Source: Streptomyces paludis (GTDB lineage: Bacteria > Actinomycetota > Actinomycetes > Streptomycetales > Streptomycetaceae). From it: DNA of 64,000 nt. The notes beneath the pieces were generated by a model. That model had not been told where the DNA came from. It did not search any database and was given only the letters and a program-made list of their open reading frames with translations. The position numbers and the translations under genes were made by a program. Positions 46,073 through 57,300 of the stretch are shown here, in pieces. Where the stretch lies: contig NZ_CP031194.1 in the NCBI RefSeq assembly GCF_003344965.1, forward strand, positions 2,294,001 through 2,358,000, read 5' to 3'. How positions within the stretch are numbered: the stretch's first letter is position 1; each line of letters starts with the position of its first letter.

Positions 46073-46118
46073 GTTAGCGGTCGTTAACTTGGACATAATC
46101 GAGTTAGCGGTCGTTAAC
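46073..46118. promoter_or_regulatory. Two identical AccR-type operators
   Basis: GTTAGCGGTCGTTAAC occurs at 46073-46088 and 46103-46118, exactly 30 bp apart, about three helical turns. The GTTAn-N6-TTAAC form agrees with the AccR motif as I remember it. The first copy covers the -35 region of the repressor gene; the second lies before the carboxylase operon. Confidence 0.85.
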
Positions 46119-46190
46119 GAGCGGCCGTGGAGCTGGACCGACAAGACCGATGCGGGACCCGTGTGGGACCGATGAGGGAGGGGTAGCGCG

Positions 46191-47807
46191 ATGCGGCAGG
46201 CACCGGTGCTGACGAGCGCCGCCGATCCGGCGTCCGACGCCTGGCGGGCCAACGAGGCGGCGCACGAGGAGCTGACCGCCGAGCTGCGCGGCCGGCTCGC
46301 GGCGGCGCGGCTCGGCGGCGGCGAGAAGGCCCGCGCCCGGCACACGGCGCGCGGGAAGCTCCTCCCGCGCGACAGGGTGGACACCCTGCTGGATCCGGGC
46401 TCGCCCTTCCTGGAGCTGGCGCCGCTCGCGGCGGAGGGGATGTACGGCGGGGCGGCGCCGGCCGCCGGGGTGATCGCCGGGATCGGCCGGGTGAGCGGCC
46501 GGGAGACGGTGATCGTCGCCAATGACGCCACGGTGAAGGGGGGCACGTACTACCCGCTGACGGTGAAGAAGCATCTGCGCGCCCAGGAGGTCGCGCTGGA
46601 GAACCGGCTGCCGTGCCTGTATCTGGTGGACTCCGGCGGCGCCTTCCTGCCGATGCAGGACGAGGTCTTCCCGGACCGGGACCACTTCGGGCGGATCTTC
46701 TACAACCAGGCCCGGATGTCCGGCGCGGGCATCCCGCAGATCGCGGCGGTGCTCGGGTCGTGCACGGCGGGCGGGGCGTATGTCCCGGCGATGAGCGACG
46801 AGGCCGTGATCGTGCGCGGCCAGGGCACGATCTTCCTGGGCGGGCCGCCGCTGGTGAAGGCGGCGACGGGCGAGGTCGTCACGGCGGAGGAGCTGGGCGG
46901 CGGCGAGGTCCACTCCCGTACGTCGGGGGTCACCGACCATCTCGCGGAGGACGACGCGCACGCGCTGCGGATCGTCCGCACCATCGTCTCGACGCTCCCG
47001 GCGCGCGGCGAGCCGCCGTGGTCCGTCGAGCCGGTCGAGGAGCCCAAGGCCGATCCGGCCGGGCTGTACGGCGCGGTGCCGGTCGACCCCCGTACGCCCT
47101 ACGACGTCCGGGAGGTGATCGCGCGGGTGGTGGACGGCTCGCGGTTCGCCGAGTTCAAGGCCGAGTTCGGCACGACCCTGGTCACCGGGTTCGCGCGGAT
47201 CCACGGCCATCCGGTCGGGATCGTCGCGAACAACGGGATCCTGTTCTCCGAATCGGCCCAGAAGGGCGCGCACTTCATCGAGCTGTGCGACCAGCGCGGC
47301 ATCCCGCTGCTCTTCCTCCAGAACATCTCCGGCTTCATGGTCGGCCGGGACTACGAGGCGGGCGGTATCGCCAAGCACGGCGCGAAGATGGTCACGGCGG
47401 TGGCCTGCGCGCGGGTGCCGAAGCTGACGGTCGTGATCGGCGGGTCGTACGGCGCGGGGAACTACTCGATGTGCGGCCGGGCCTACTCCCCCCGCTTCCT
47501 GTGGATGTGGCCCAACGCCAAGATCTCGGTGATGGGCGGCGAGCAGGCGGCCTCCGTCCTCGCGACGGTCAAGCGCGACCAGCTGGAGGGGCGCGGCGAG
47601 CAGTGGCCGGCCGAGGACGAGGAGTCCTTCAAGGAGCCGATCCGCGCGCAGTACGAGTCCCAGGGCAATGCCTACTACGCGACCGCGCGGCTCTGGGACG
47701 ACGGCGTGATCGACCCGCTGGAGACCCGGCAGGTGGTGGGGCTGGCGCTGACCGCGTGCGCCAACGCCCCGCTGGGCGAGCCCGGCTTCGGCGTCTTCCG
47801 GATGTGA
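46191..47807 (+). CDS. accD1: Acyl-CoA carboxylase carboxyltransferase (beta) subunit
   Basis: A 538-residue carboxyltransferase with the N- and C-terminal crotonase-fold halves. Features include [20 protein letters not shown] and [20 protein letters not shown] in the N half, and [38 protein letters not shown] in the C half. The [11 protein letters not shown] segment is typical of 3-methylcrotonyl-CoA carboxylase beta subunits, which fits leucine breakdown. First gene of a four-gene operon; the biotin carboxylase gene begins 14 bases downstream. Confidence 0.92.
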   Translation: MRQAPVLTSAADPASDAWRANEAAHEELTAELRGRLAAARLGGGEKARARHTARGKLLPRDRVDTLLDPGSPFLELAPLAAEGMYGGAAPAAGVIAGIGRVSGRETVIVANDATVKGGTYYPLTVKKHLRAQEVALENRLPCLYLVDSGGAFLPMQDEVFPDRDHFGRIFYNQARMSGAGIPQIAAVLGSCTAGGAYVPAMSDEAVIVRGQGTIFLGGPPLVKAATGEVVTAEELGGGEVHSRTSGVTDHLAEDDAHALRIVRTIVSTLPARGEPPWSVEPVEEPKADPAGLYGAVPVDPRTPYDVREVIARVVDGSRFAEFKAEFGTTLVTGFARIHGHPVGIVANNGILFSESAQKGAHFIELCDQRGIPLLFLQNISGFMVGRDYEAGGIAKHGAKMVTAVACARVPKLTVVIGGSYGAGNYSMCGRAYSPRFLWMWPNAKISVMGGEQAASVLATVKRDQLEGRGEQWPAEDEESFKEPIRAQYESQGNAYYATARLWDDGVIDPLETRQVVGLALTACANAPLGEPGFGVFRM

Positions 47808-47821
47808 GAGTGAGGGCGGGA

Positions 47822-50005
47822 ATGTTCGACACGGTTCTGGTCGCCAACCGCGGTGAGATCGCGGTCCGCGTCATCCGCACCCTGCGGGCGCTGGGGGTCC
47901 GCTCCGTCGCGGTCTTCAGCGACGCGGACGCGGACGCCCGGCATGTGCGGGAGGCCGACACGGCGGTGCGGATCGGCCCGGCGCCGGCCGCCGGGAGCTA
48001 TCTCTCGATCGACCGGCTGCTGGACGCGGCGGCGCGTACGGGAGCGGAGGCGGTGCACCCGGGGTACGGCTTCCTCTCGGAGAACGCGGCCTTCGCGCGC
48101 GCCTGCGCGGACGCGGGGCTGGTCTTCGTCGGGCCGCCGGCCTCCGCCATCGAGCTGATGGGCGACAAGATCCGGGCCAAGGAGACGGTACGGGCGGCCG
48201 GGGTGCCGGTGGTCCCGGGCTCCTCGGGCAGTGGGCTGACGGACGGGCAACTCGCCGCGGCGGCCGGGGAGATCGGGATGCCGGTGCTGCTCAAGCCCTC
48301 GGCGGGCGGTGGCGGCAAGGGCATGCGGCTGGTGCGGTCCGAGTCCCTGCTCGCCGAGGAGATCGCGGCGGCCCGCCGCGAGGCCCGGTCCTCCTTCGGG
48401 GACGACACCCTGCTGGTGGAGCGGTGGGTGGACCGCCCGCGCCATATCGAGATCCAGATCCTGGCGGACACCCGGGGGAACGTGGTGCATCTGGGCGAGC
48501 GCGAGTGCTCGCTCCAGCGCCGCCACCAGAAGGTGATCGAGGAGGCGCCGTCCGTCCTGCTGGACGGGGCGACCCGGGCGGCGATGGGCGAGGCGGCGGT
48601 GCGGGCGGCGCGCTCCTGTGGGTACACGGGGGCGGGGACGGTCGAGTTCATCGTCCCGGGCCGCGATCCCGCGTCCTACTTCTTCATGGAGATGAACACC
48701 CGCCTCCAGGTCGAGCACCCCGTCACCGAACTGGTCACCGGCGTGGACCTGGTGGAGTGGCAGCTCCGGGTGGCCGCCGGGGAGGAGCTGCCCTTCGCCC
48801 AGGACGGCGTCGCGTTCACCGGCCACGCGGTGGAGGCCCGGCTGTACGCCGAGGATCCCGCCCGGGGCTTTCTGCCCTCCGGCGGGAGGGTGCTGACGCT
48901 GCGCGAGCCGCGCGGCGCGGGTGTGCGGACGGACTCGGGTCTCGTCGAGGGCTCCGAGGTCGGCTCCCTGTACGACCCGATGCTCTCCAAGGTCATCGCC
49001 CATGGCCCCGACCGGCCGACGGCCCTGCGCAGGCTCCGCGCGGCCCTCGCGGAGACCGTCACCCTCGGCGTCCCGACCAACGCCGGTTTTATGCGGCGGC
49101 TGCTGGCCCATCCGGCGGTGGTCGCGGGCGAGCTGGACACGGGGCTGGTGGAGCGCGAGGCGGCGGGGCTCGTGCCGGACGCGGTGCCGCCCGAGGTGTA
49201 TGCGGCGGCGGCGCTGCTGCGGCAGCGCGCGCTGGCGCCGGCCCATGGCGCCGGTGGCGGCCGTCCCGGCTGGACGGATCCGTTCTCCGTGCCCAGCGGC
49301 TGGCGCCTGGGCGGCGAGCCCGCGTGGACCACGCACCACGCGCGGGTGGCGGGGCAGGAGCCGGTGTCCGTACGGGTACGCGAAGCCGTCGGCGCGGCGG
49401 CGGGCGCCGGCGCGCCCGGCGGCACCATGACGGTCCGGCTCGACGGCGGCGCGCCGGTCCCGGCCCGGCTCCTCGACACCGGCGGGGACCCCGGCAGAGA
49501 CACCGGCGGGGACGCCCTCGGAAGCACCGGCGGGACGGACACGGCGCGGGTGCGCGTCGAGTACGACGGTGTGAGCCATGCCTTCGTCCACGCGCGCGGC
49601 CCGGAGGGCGACTGGCTCGGCAGGGACGGCGACAGCTGGTACGTGCGGGACCACGACCCCGTCGAGGCGGCGCTGCGCGAGGTGGCCGGGACGGGCGGCG
49701 CCGGGGCGCTGACCGCGCCCATGCCGGGGACGGTGACGGTCGTGAAGGCGGCCGTCGGGGACGAGGTGACGGCCGGCCAGAGCCTGCTGGTCGTGGAGGC
49801 CATGAAGATGGAGCACGTCATCTCCGCGCCGCACGCCGGCACCGTCACGGAGCTGGATGTCTCCCCCGGCGCCACCGTCGCCATGGACCAGGTGCTCGCC
49901 GTCGTCACCCCGGCGGAGCCCCCGGCGGTCACCCCGTCGCCCGCCGCCCTGTCCGCCGAACCGTCAGCCGAACCGTCCGGAGCGCACGGGGAGGTGGCGT
50001 CATGA
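47822..50005 (+). CDS. accA1: Biotin carboxylase/biotin carboxyl carrier (alpha) subunit
   Basis: A 727-residue alpha subunit. The N-terminal biotin carboxylase has the ATP-grasp core ([53 protein letters not shown]); a middle region carries a Gly/Asp-rich insertion near residue 560; the C-terminal carrier domain has the AMKMEH motif with Lys662 as biotin attachment site. With accD1 it would carboxylate 3-methylcrotonyl-CoA. A Pro/Ala/Ser-rich tail of about 30 residues follows the carrier domain. Its TGA stop overlaps the next ATG. Confidence 0.93.
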   Translation: MFDTVLVANRGEIAVRVIRTLRALGVRSVAVFSDADADARHVREADTAVRIGPAPAAGSYLSIDRLLDAAARTGAEAVHPGYGFLSENAAFARACADAGLVFVGPPASAIELMGDKIRAKETVRAAGVPVVPGSSGSGLTDGQLAAAAGEIGMPVLLKPSAGGGGKGMRLVRSESLLAEEIAAARREARSSFGDDTLLVERWVDRPRHIEIQILADTRGNVVHLGERECSLQRRHQKVIEEAPSVLLDGATRAAMGEAAVRAARSCGYTGAGTVEFIVPGRDPASYFFMEMNTRLQVEHPVTELVTGVDLVEWQLRVAAGEELPFAQDGVAFTGHAVEARLYAEDPARGFLPSGGRVLTLREPRGAGVRTDSGLVEGSEVGSLYDPMLSKVIAHGPDRPTALRRLRAALAETVTLGVPTNAGFMRRLLAHPAVVAGELDTGLVEREAAGLVPDAVPPEVYAAAALLRQRALAPAHGAGGGRPGWTDPFSVPSGWRLGGEPAWTTHHARVAGQEPVSVRVREAVGAAAGAGAPGGTMTVRLDGGAPVPARLLDTGGDPGRDTGGDALGSTGGTDTARVRVEYDGVSHAFVHARGPEGDWLGRDGDSWYVRDHDPVEAALREVAGTGGAGALTAPMPGTVTVVKAAVGDEVTAGQSLLVVEAMKMEHVISAPHAGTVTELDVSPGATVAMDQVLAVVTPAEPPAVTPSPAALSAEPSAEPSGAHGEVAS

Positions 50006-50976
50006 CCGGACCGTCGGCCGGCGGGCTACCCATGGCCGTCGCCCTGCCCGGGCTGCCGGCCCGGGTGCGGATCCACGAAGTGGGCGCGCGTGACGGGCTC
50101 CAGAACGAGAAGAGCGTCGTACCGACCGAGGTGAAGGCCGAGTTCATCCACCGGCTGGCCGGCGCAGGGCTGACCACCATCGAGGCGACCAGCTTCGTAC
50201 ATCCCAAGTGGGTTCCCCAACTGGCCGACGCGGAGCGGCTCTTCCCGCTCCTGGGCGATCTGCCGGACATCGCGCTGCCGGTGCTCGTGCCGAACGCCCG
50301 GGGGCTGGAGCGGGCCCTCGCCCTCGGGGCTCGCCGGGTCGCCGTGTTCGGCAGCGCCACGGAGTCCTTCGCGCGGGCCAATCTCAACCGGAGCGTGGCC
50401 GGATCGCTCGCCATGTTCGCGCCGGTCGTCGCGCGGGCCCGGGCGGAGGGGCTCCATGTCCGGGGCTATCTCTCCATGTGCTTCGGCGACCCCTGGGAAG
50501 GGGCGGTGCCCGTGGCCCGGGTGGCCGAGGTCGCCAAGGAGCTACTGGACCTCGGCTGCGACGAGCTGAGTCTCGGCGACACGATCGGTGTCGCCACCCC
50601 CGGCCATGTGGCGGCGCTGCTGACCGAGCTGACCGGGAGGGGCGTGGCCGTGGACGCGATCGGGGTGCACTTCCACGACACGTACGGCCAGGCCCTCGCC
50701 AACACCCTTGTCGCGCTCCAGCACGGGGTGACCACCGTGGACGCCTCCGCCGGCGGCCTCGGCGGCTGCCCGTTCGCGAAGAGCGCCACAGGGAATCTCG
50801 CCACCGAGGATCTCGTGTGGATGCTCGACGGACTCGGCATCGACACCGGGGTCGATCTCGGCCGGCTCACCGCCACCAGCCGCTGGCTGGCCGGCCGGCT
50901 GGGCCGCCCCAGCCCGTCCCGTACCGTCCGCGCGCTGTCGCCGGAGCAGGCGCAGTCCCCGTCCTCCGAGGAGTGA
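50002..50976 (+). CDS. hmgL: Hydroxymethylglutaryl-CoA lyase
   Basis: A 324-residue DRE-TIM lyase that splits HMG-CoA to acetoacetate and acetyl-CoA, the last step of leucine catabolism. The [11 protein letters not shown] motif is the family signature, with the catalytic Asp/Arg and metal ligand, and [11 protein letters not shown] has the second metal histidines. The C-terminal [15 protein letters not shown] loop contains the active-site Cys. It overlaps accA1 by ATGA and is followed by the acyl-CoA dehydrogenase after 8 bases. Confidence 0.94.
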   Translation: MTGPSAGGLPMAVALPGLPARVRIHEVGARDGLQNEKSVVPTEVKAEFIHRLAGAGLTTIEATSFVHPKWVPQLADAERLFPLLGDLPDIALPVLVPNARGLERALALGARRVAVFGSATESFARANLNRSVAGSLAMFAPVVARARAEGLHVRGYLSMCFGDPWEGAVPVARVAEVAKELLDLGCDELSLGDTIGVATPGHVAALLTELTGRGVAVDAIGVHFHDTYGQALANTLVALQHGVTTVDASAGGLGGCPFAKSATGNLATEDLVWMLDGLGIDTGVDLGRLTATSRWLAGRLGRPSPSRTVRALSPEQAQSPSSEE

Positions 50977-50984
50977 GCACCGTC

Positions 50985-52145
50985 ATGTCGCTGGACCACC
51001 GGCTCTCCGCCGAACACGAAGAACTGCGCCGTACCGTCGAGGCGTTCGCGCACGATGTGATCGCGCCCAAGATCGGCGACTTCTACGAGCGGCACGAGTT
51101 CCCGTACGAGATCGTGCGCGAGATGGGACGAATGGGGCTGTTCGGGCTGCCGTTCCCCGAGGAGTACGGCGGGATGGGCGGCGACTATCTCGCCCTGGGG
51201 GTCGCCCTCGAAGAGCTGGCCCGGGTGGACTCCTCGGTGGCGATCACCCTGGAGGCGGCGGTCTCGCTCGGCGCCATGCCGGTGTACCGCTTCGGCACGG
51301 AGGAGCAGAAGCGCGCGTGGCTGCCTCTCCTCTGCTCCGGTGAGCGGCTCGGCGCGTTCGGGCTGACGGAGCCGGACTGCGGCTCGGACGCGGGCGGCAC
51401 CCGGACGACCGCCGTGCGGGACGGCGACGAATGGGTGATCAACGGCACCAAGTGCTTCATCACCAACTCCGGTACGGACATCACCGGTCTGGTGACGGTC
51501 ACCGCCGTCACCGGCCGCACGGAGGACGGCCGGCCGCGGATCTCCTCGATCATCGTGCCGTCCGGCACGCGGGGCTTCACCGTCGGCGCGCCCTACTCCA
51601 AGGTCGGGTGGAACGCGTCGGACACCCGGGAGCTGTCCTTCGCCGATGTCCGGGTCCCGCTGGCGAATCTGCTGGGCGAGGAGGGCCGCGGATACGCCCA
51701 GTTCCTGCGCATCCTCGACGAGGGCCGGATCGCGATCTCCGCGCTGGCGACCGGCCTCGCCCAGGGGTGTGTGGACGAGTCCGTGGCGTACGCGAAGGCG
51801 CGGCACGCGTTCGGCCGGCCGATCGGCGCCAACCAGGCCATTCAGTTCAAGCTCGCCGACATGGAGACCCGGGCGCACATGGCGCGGATCGGCTGGCGGG
51901 ACGCGGCCTCCCGGCTCACACACGGTCAGCCGTTCAAGAAGGAGGCGGCGATCGCGAAGCTCTACTCCTCGACGGTCGCGGTGGACAACGCGCGCGACGC
52001 CACCCAGATCCATGGCGGCTACGGCTTCATGAATGAGTATCCGGTGGCGAGGATGTGGCGCGACTCCAAGATCCTGGAGATCGGAGAGGGGACGAGCGAG
52101 GTCCAGCGGATGCTGATCGCAAGGGAGTTGGGGCTGGCCGGCTGA
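50985..52145 (+). CDS. acdH: Acyl-CoA dehydrogenase, probably isovaleryl/branched-chain type
   Basis: A 386-residue acyl-CoA dehydrogenase. Signature segments are FGLTEPDCGSDAGGTRTTA, GYGFMNEYPVARMWRDSKI and the C-terminal IGEGTSEVQRMLIARELG, where a Glu of the EGTSE motif is the expected base for short-chain members. Last gene of the operon, so its substrate is probably isovaleryl-CoA or another branched short-chain acyl-CoA of leucine breakdown. The name acdH follows the Streptomyces short-chain enzyme and is by context. Confidence 0.9.
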   Translation: MSLDHRLSAEHEELRRTVEAFAHDVIAPKIGDFYERHEFPYEIVREMGRMGLFGLPFPEEYGGMGGDYLALGVALEELARVDSSVAITLEAAVSLGAMPVYRFGTEEQKRAWLPLLCSGERLGAFGLTEPDCGSDAGGTRTTAVRDGDEWVINGTKCFITNSGTDITGLVTVTAVTGRTEDGRPRISSIIVPSGTRGFTVGAPYSKVGWNASDTRELSFADVRVPLANLLGEEGRGYAQFLRILDEGRIAISALATGLAQGCVDESVAYAKARHAFGRPIGANQAIQFKLADMETRAHMARIGWRDAASRLTHGQPFKKEAAIAKLYSSTVAVDNARDATQIHGGYGFMNEYPVARMWRDSKILEIGEGTSEVQRMLIARELGLAG

Positions 52146-52232
52146 GCGGGCGGCAAGCCCGCCGCCGGGCGGGCGAGGGGCCCGGCGGTGGTCCGGTGGA
52201 GGTCCGGTTCCGAGGCACCCTGGGCGCAGTGG

Positions 52233-52251
52233 TGAGGTTAGGCTAACCTAC
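52233..52251. promoter_or_regulatory. Iron box upstream of desE
   Basis: AGGTTAG-G-CTAACCT (52235-52249) is a perfect inverted repeat inside a 19-base iron box of the DmdR1/DtxR type (TTAGGTTAGGCTCACCTAA consensus). It would repress desE under iron sufficiency. Confidence 0.88.
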
Positions 52252-52306
52252 CCTCGAACCGCCCACCGGCCGGATATCTGACCTGTACGCCAGAGAGCTG
52301 ATCACC

Positions 52307-53362
52307 ATGCGCGAAACCCGAGTGTCCCATCTCACCCGTCGCGGCCTGCTGGCCGCGGGCGGCGCCGCCGGTCTCGGCGCCGTGCTCGCCGCCTGCGGCA
52401 GTGACAGCGGCGGCGACAGCGACAGCGGCTCCAAGAGCGGATCGGATTCGGCCAAGGCCGCCGACGACGCATCGGGCCCCTGGTCCTTCAAGGACGACCG
52501 CGGCGTGACCGCGAAGGCGAGCCGCACCCCCCGGACCATCGTCGCCTTCACCGGCACGGCCGCCGCGCTGCACGACTACGGCGTGACGGTGAAGGGCGTC
52601 TTCGGCCCGACGAAGACGGCCGACGGCAAGCCCGATGTCCAGGCCGGCGACCTCGACATCAGCAAGGTCAAGATCCTCGGCAATGTCTGGGGCGAGTTCA
52701 ACGTCGAGGAGTACGCGGCGCTCGCCCCGGATCTCCTGGTGACCGCGATGTGGGCGAAGGACGCGCTCTGGTACGTGCCGGACGCGTCCCGGGCGAAGAT
52801 CCTCAAGCTCGCCCCGAGCGTCGCCCTGTGGGCCGCCGAGACGACGATGCCCGAGGCGATCCAGCGCCACGCCGAACTGGCCGAGTCCCTCGGCGGCGAC
52901 CTCGGTACGGCCAAGGTCAAGGCCGCCAAGGCCCGCTTCGAGAAGGCCGCCGAGCGGCTGCGCCAGGCCGCCAAGGCCAACCCCGGCATCAAGGTGCTGA
53001 TCGGCTCGGCCAGCCAGGACCTGTTCTACGTCTCCCCCGGGGAGGTGTCCCCCGACACCCGCTACTTCCAGAGCCTCGGCGTGAAGTTCGTCGAGCCGAA
53101 GGTCGACGCCCAGGGCTTCTTCGAGAGCCTGAGCTGGGAGAACGCCGACAAGTACGGCGCCGACGTCATCATGATGGACAACCGCACCTCGGCCATCCAG
53201 CCCAGCGCGCTGAAGTCCAAGCCGACCTGGAAGACGCTGCCCGCGGTGAAGGCGGGACAGGTCATCCCCCGGACCACCGAGCCCATCTACTCCTACGACA
53301 AGTGCGCCCCGGTCCTGGAGGACCTGGCCCAGGCCATCGAGACCGCGAAGAAGGTCGACTGA
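52307..53362 (+). CDS. desE: Ferrioxamine-binding lipoprotein of siderophore ABC uptake
   Basis: A 351-residue periplasmic-binding-type lipoprotein. A twin-arginine pair (R11-R12) in LTRRGLLAAGG precedes a lipobox ending LAAC, so Cys30 is lipidated, followed by a Ser/Asp/Gly tether. Two lobes are linked by a long helix (about residues 185-220), as in class III siderophore binders. Position before desF and desABCD matches the Streptomyces des locus. Iron-box controlled. Membrane and ATPase partners are elsewhere. Confidence 0.92.
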   Translation: MRETRVSHLTRRGLLAAGGAAGLGAVLAACGSDSGGDSDSGSKSGSDSAKAADDASGPWSFKDDRGVTAKASRTPRTIVAFTGTAAALHDYGVTVKGVFGPTKTADGKPDVQAGDLDISKVKILGNVWGEFNVEEYAALAPDLLVTAMWAKDALWYVPDASRAKILKLAPSVALWAAETTMPEAIQRHAELAESLGGDLGTAKVKAAKARFEKAAERLRQAAKANPGIKVLIGSASQDLFYVSPGEVSPDTRYFQSLGVKFVEPKVDAQGFFESLSWENADKYGADVIMMDNRTSAIQPSALKSKPTWKTLPAVKAGQVIPRTTEPIYSYDKCAPVLEDLAQAIETAKKVD

Positions 53363-53366
53363 TCCG

Positions 53367-54191
53367 ATGAAGACGGCTACCGAGACCGCCCCGTTCGGTT
53401 TCTTCTCCCTCCAGGTCGCACGGACGAGGCGGCTCGGCCCGTCCATGACCCGGATCACCTTCGCGGGCCCCGACCTCGCCCGCTTCACCTCGGCCGGCCG
53501 GGACCAGAGCCTCTCGCTCTTCCTCCCGCACCCCGGCCAGAGCGAGCCCCTCGTCCCGGTCGAGGAGGGTGACAACTGGTTCACCGCGTTCCGGGCGCTG
53601 CCCGAGGACGTCCGGGCCGTGATGCGCTCGTACACCCTGCGCGAGGAGCGGCACGACCCGGACGAGATCGACATCGACTTCGCCCTGCACCCCGACGGCG
53701 GGCCCGCCTGCCGCTGGGCGGAGCGGGCCGCGGCCGGGGACCGGGTGCTGCTGCTCGGACCGGTCGTGACGGACAACACCGGGATACGGTTCCGGCCGCC
53801 GGCCGACGCCGACTCCGTACTGATCTGGGCCGACGAGACGGCGCTGCCCGCCGCCGCGGCGATCCTCAAGACGCTCCCCGCCCATCTGAAGGCGGACGTC
53901 TGGCTGGAGGTCCCGCACACCGATGACCGGCGGCCCCTGCCCACCGCCGCCGACGCCAGAGTCACCTGGCTCGTCCAGGAGGAGGGCGCGCCCGGCTCGC
54001 TGGACGCCGTCCGGGCCGCCGAGCCGCGCGGCAGCAACCCGTACGCCTGGATCGCCGGGGAGTCGGGGACGGTCAAGGAGCTGCGCCGCCATCTGGTGCG
54101 CGAACGCGAACTCGACCGTCGGCGGGTCACCTTCGTCGGGTACTGGCGGCGCGGGCTGAGCGAGGATCAGTTCCGCGCGGCGGCGGCCTGA
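53367..54191 (+). CDS. desF: Siderophore-interacting protein, FAD-linked ferri-siderophore reductase
   Basis: A 274-residue protein of the ViuB/SIP family, a flavin and NAD(P)H-dependent reductase that frees iron from imported ferrioxamine. The FAD-binding segment RSYTLRE (about residues 90-98) is the family motif, and the SIP domain continues with DADSVLIWADETALPAAA and WIAGESGTVKELRRHL. It follows desE after 4 bases and is read from the same transcript. Length is typical. Confidence 0.92.
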   Translation: MKTATETAPFGFFSLQVARTRRLGPSMTRITFAGPDLARFTSAGRDQSLSLFLPHPGQSEPLVPVEEGDNWFTAFRALPEDVRAVMRSYTLREERHDPDEIDIDFALHPDGGPACRWAERAAAGDRVLLLGPVVTDNTGIRFRPPADADSVLIWADETALPAAAAILKTLPAHLKADVWLEVPHTDDRRPLPTAADARVTWLVQEEGAPGSLDAVRAAEPRGSNPYAWIAGESGTVKELRRHLVRERELDRRRVTFVGYWRRGLSEDQFRAAAA

Positions 54192-54218
54192 CCTGCCGAC
54201 ACGCCGGAGCCGCTCCCC

Positions 54219-54342
54219 CACCGCCACGCCCCGCCGCCCGTCCCCGCACCACCGCCACGCCCCGCCGCCCGTACCCGCACCACCGCCACGCCCCGCCGCC
54301 CGTACCCGCTCCCCCGCCGCCCGTCCCCGCACCGCCGCCGCG
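54219..54342. repeat. 31-bp tandem repeat between desF and desA
   Basis: A unit starting CACCGCCACGCCCCGCCGCC begins at 54219, 54250 and 54281, with an exact 31-base period and a fourth degraded copy to about 54342. It fills the first part of the 372-base desF-desA gap. Apart from the iron box, the remaining sequence up to desA holds an AT-richer promoter-like stretch and no gene. Confidence 0.85.
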
Positions 54343-54471
54343 CCGTACCCAACTCGCCCCCGCGACCTGGGTACGGCGCCGCCGCGACAGGGGCACGGAG
54401 CGCAACGCACGCGTTACATGCGTGACCCATGAGGGATATGAGTCACACCCCGATGCCATTGGGTAACGAAG

Positions 54472-54490
54472 TTAGGTTAGGCTAGCCTTA
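54472..54490. promoter_or_regulatory. Iron box upstream of desA
   Basis: TTAGGTTAGGCTAGCCTTA closely follows the DmdR1 iron-box consensus and lies 74 bases upstream of the desA start. It should repress desABCD when iron is sufficient. Confidence 0.9.
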
Positions 54491-54563
54491 CTTCCACGCC
54501 GTGCCCTCGCCCCTCACTCCTGTCCTGAGGGCCCGGCAAACCCCCACATCCGGGAGGACCTTG

Positions 54564-56006
54564 ATGCGTGCGCACCTGCTCAATGACACGACGGCGGAGC
54601 GCTACCGACGCTCCGTCACCGAAGGAGTCGAGCGGGTGGCGGCCCAACTCGCCGCTACGAAAAGGCCGTTCAGCGGGGTGACACCCGACGCGCTGGCCCC
54701 GGTGGTCGCCGCGGTCGACCTGGACCAGCCCCTCGGTGATGCCTCGGCCGCCCTGGACGAACTGGAGCGCGTCTATCTGCGGGACGCGGTCTACTTCCAC
54801 CACCCGCGCTACCTCGCCCATCTCAACTGCCCGGTCGTCATACCCGCCGTTCTCGGCGAGGCCGTGCTCACCGCCGTCAACTCCTCCCTCGACACCTGGG
54901 ACCAGAGCGCCGGCGGCACCCTCATCGAGCGCAAACTGATCGACTGGACGACCGCCCGCATCGGCCTCGGCGACGCCGCCGACGGCGTCTTCACCAGCGG
55001 CGGTACGCAGTCCAACCTCCAGGCGCTGCTGCTCGCCCGCGAGGAGGCCAAGGCCGACGCGCCGGCAAAACTGCGTGTCTTCGCCTCCGAGTGCAGCCAC
55101 TTCAGCGTCCAGAAGTCGGCCACCCTGCTCGGACTCGGCCCCGACGCCGTCGTCTCCATCCCCTGCGACCGCGAGAAGCGCATGCAGGCCGTCGTCCTCG
55201 CCGCCGAGCTGGAGCGCTGCCGCGCCGAGGGGCTGACCCCGATGGCCGTCGTCGCCACCGCGGGCACCACCGACTTCGGCTCCATCGACCCGCTGCCGGA
55301 GATCGCCGCGCTCTGCGCCCAGTACGGCGCCTGGATGCATGTCGACGCCGCGTACGGCTGCGGGCTGCTCGCCTCCCCCACCCGGCGCGCCCTGCTCGAC
55401 GGCATCGAGCACGCCGACTCCGTCACCGTCGACTACCACAAGTCCTTCTTCCAGCCGGTCAGTTCCTCGGCCGTGCTGGTACGGGACGGCGCCACGCTGC
55501 GGCACGCGACGTACCACGCGGACTATCTCAACCCGCGCCGCACCATCGAGGAGCGCATCCCCAACCAGGTCGACAAGTCCCTCCAGACGACCCGCCGCTT
55601 CGACGCGCTCAAGCTCTGGATGACCCTGCGCGTCATGGGCGCCGACGGCATCGGTGAACTCTTCGACGAGGTCTGCGACCTGGCCGCCGAGGGCTGGCAG
55701 GTGCTCGCCGCCGACCCGCGCTACGACGTCGTCGTGGAGCCCAGCCTCTCCACCCTCGTCTTCCGCTACATCCCCGAGCGTGTCACCAGTCCCCTGGAGA
55801 TCGACCGGGCCAATCTCCACGCCCGCAAGGCCCTCTTCGCCTCCGGTGAGGCCGTGGTGGCCGGGACGTCCGTGGGCGGCCGGCAGTACCTCAAGTTCAC
55901 CCTGCTCAACCCCGAGACCACTGTGCGGGACATCACCGCCGTCCTCGATCTGATCGCCGGCCACGCCGAGCAGTACCTGGGAGAGACCCTTGTCCACGCG
56001 TCCTGA
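54564..56006 (+). CDS. desA: Lysine decarboxylase of desferrioxamine synthesis
   Basis: A 480-residue pyridoxal-phosphate group II decarboxylase that converts lysine to cadaverine, the first desferrioxamine step. Lys293 in DYHKSFFQP is the cofactor-binding lysine; [13 protein letters not shown] and MHVDAAYG are family signatures. The ATG at 54564 has GGGAGGA upstream, preferred over a start at 54501. First gene of an operon with overlapping starts. Confidence 0.95.
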   Translation: MRAHLLNDTTAERYRRSVTEGVERVAAQLAATKRPFSGVTPDALAPVVAAVDLDQPLGDASAALDELERVYLRDAVYFHHPRYLAHLNCPVVIPAVLGEAVLTAVNSSLDTWDQSAGGTLIERKLIDWTTARIGLGDAADGVFTSGGTQSNLQALLLAREEAKADAPAKLRVFASECSHFSVQKSATLLGLGPDAVVSIPCDREKRMQAVVLAAELERCRAEGLTPMAVVATAGTTDFGSIDPLPEIAALCAQYGAWMHVDAAYGCGLLASPTRRALLDGIEHADSVTVDYHKSFFQPVSSSAVLVRDGATLRHATYHADYLNPRRTIEERIPNQVDKSLQTTRRFDALKLWMTLRVMGADGIGELFDEVCDLAAEGWQVLAADPRYDVVVEPSLSTLVFRYIPERVTSPLEIDRANLHARKALFASGEAVVAGTSVGGRQYLKFTLLNPETTVRDITAVLDLIAGHAEQYLGETLVHAS

Positions 56007-57300
56007 CCACCGCGCGCCGCACGCGATCCACGACTTCGTCGGTATCGGTCTCGGCCCGTTCAATCTCGGTCTCGCCTGTCTGACCGAGCCCATAGCCGAA
56101 CTCGACGGGATCTTCCTGGAGTCGAAACCCGACTTCGAGTGGCACTCCGGGATGTTCCTCGAAGGCGCCCACCTCCAGACCCCGTTCCTCTCCGACCTGG
56201 TGACCCTGGCCGACCCCACCTCGCCGTACTCCTTCCTCAACTACCTCAAGGAGTCCGGGCGGCTGTACTCGTTCTACATCCGCGAGAACTTCTATCCGCT
56301 GCGCATCGAGTACAACGACTACTGCCGCTGGGCCGCCGCGAAACTCTCCAACGTGCGCTTCAACCGGACGGTGACCTCGGTCTCGTACGACGAGAGCGCC
56401 GAGCTGTACGAGATCACCACCGCGGACGAGACCTACCGCGCCCGGCGCCTCGTGCTGGGCACCGGCACCCCGCCGTACGTCCCGGACTCCTGCCGCGGCC
56501 TCGGCGGTGACTTCCTGCACAACTCCCGCTATGTCCAGGGCAGGGCGGAGCTTCAGAAGAAGGACTCCATCACCCTCGTCGGCAGCGGACAGAGCGCGGC
56601 GGAGATCTACTACGACCTGCTCTCCGAGATCGATGTCCACGGCTACCGGCTGAACTGGATCACCCGCTCCGCCCGGTTCTTCCCGCTCGAATACACCAAA
56701 CTCACGCTGGAGATGACCTCCCCGGAGTACATCGACTACTTCCACGCGCTGCCGGAGGCCACCCGCTACGGGCTGGAGGCCGGCCAGAAGGGCCTGTTCA
56801 AGGGCATCGACTCGGAGCTGATCAACGAGATCTTCGATCTGCTCTACCAGAAGAACCTCAAGGGCCCGGTGCCCACCCGGCTGATCGCCAACACCGCGCT
56901 GCACTCCGCCGCGTACGACACCGGGAACGGTACGTACACGCTGGGGCTGCGCCAGGAGGAGCAGGGGCGGGACTTCTCGCTCACCAGCCAGGGGCTCGTC
57001 CTCGCCACCGGGTACAAGTACGTCACCCCCGAGTTCCTGGCGCCGGTCGCCGGCCGGCTGCGCCTCGACGGGCAGGGCCGCTTCGACGTCGCGCGCAATT
57101 ACAGCATCGACACGACCGGGCGCGGGGTCTTCCTCCAGAACGCCGGCGTGCACACCCACAGCATCACCTCGCCCGACCTGGGGATGGGCCCCTACCGCAA
57201 CGCGTACATCATCGCCGAGCTGCTGGGCCGCGAGTACTACCCGGTCGAGAAGGCCATCGCGTTCCAGGAGTTCTCCGCCCCGGAAGGCAACGTCGTATGA
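55990..57300 (+). CDS. desB: Cadaverine N-hydroxylase (flavin monooxygenase)
   Basis: A 436-residue FAD- and NADPH-dependent N-hydroxylating monooxygenase related to lysine/ornithine hydroxylases. [12 protein letters not shown] is the FAD-binding loop, [16 protein letters not shown] the NADPH loop, and [12 protein letters not shown] the conserved C-terminal motif. The likely start is the TTG at 55990, which overlaps the end of desA by 17 bases and has GGGAGAG upstream. It makes N-hydroxycadaverine. Confidence 0.94.
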   Translation: MSTRPDHRAPHAIHDFVGIGLGPFNLGLACLTEPIAELDGIFLESKPDFEWHSGMFLEGAHLQTPFLSDLVTLADPTSPYSFLNYLKESGRLYSFYIRENFYPLRIEYNDYCRWAAAKLSNVRFNRTVTSVSYDESAELYEITTADETYRARRLVLGTGTPPYVPDSCRGLGGDFLHNSRYVQGRAELQKKDSITLVGSGQSAAEIYYDLLSEIDVHGYRLNWITRSARFFPLEYTKLTLEMTSPEYIDYFHALPEATRYGLEAGQKGLFKGIDSELINEIFDLLYQKNLKGPVPTRLIANTALHSAAYDTGNGTYTLGLRQEEQGRDFSLTSQGLVLATGYKYVTPEFLAPVAGRLRLDGQGRFDVARNYSIDTTGRGVFLQNAGVHTHSITSPDLGMGPYRNAYIIAELLGREYYPVEKAIAFQEFSAPEGNVV

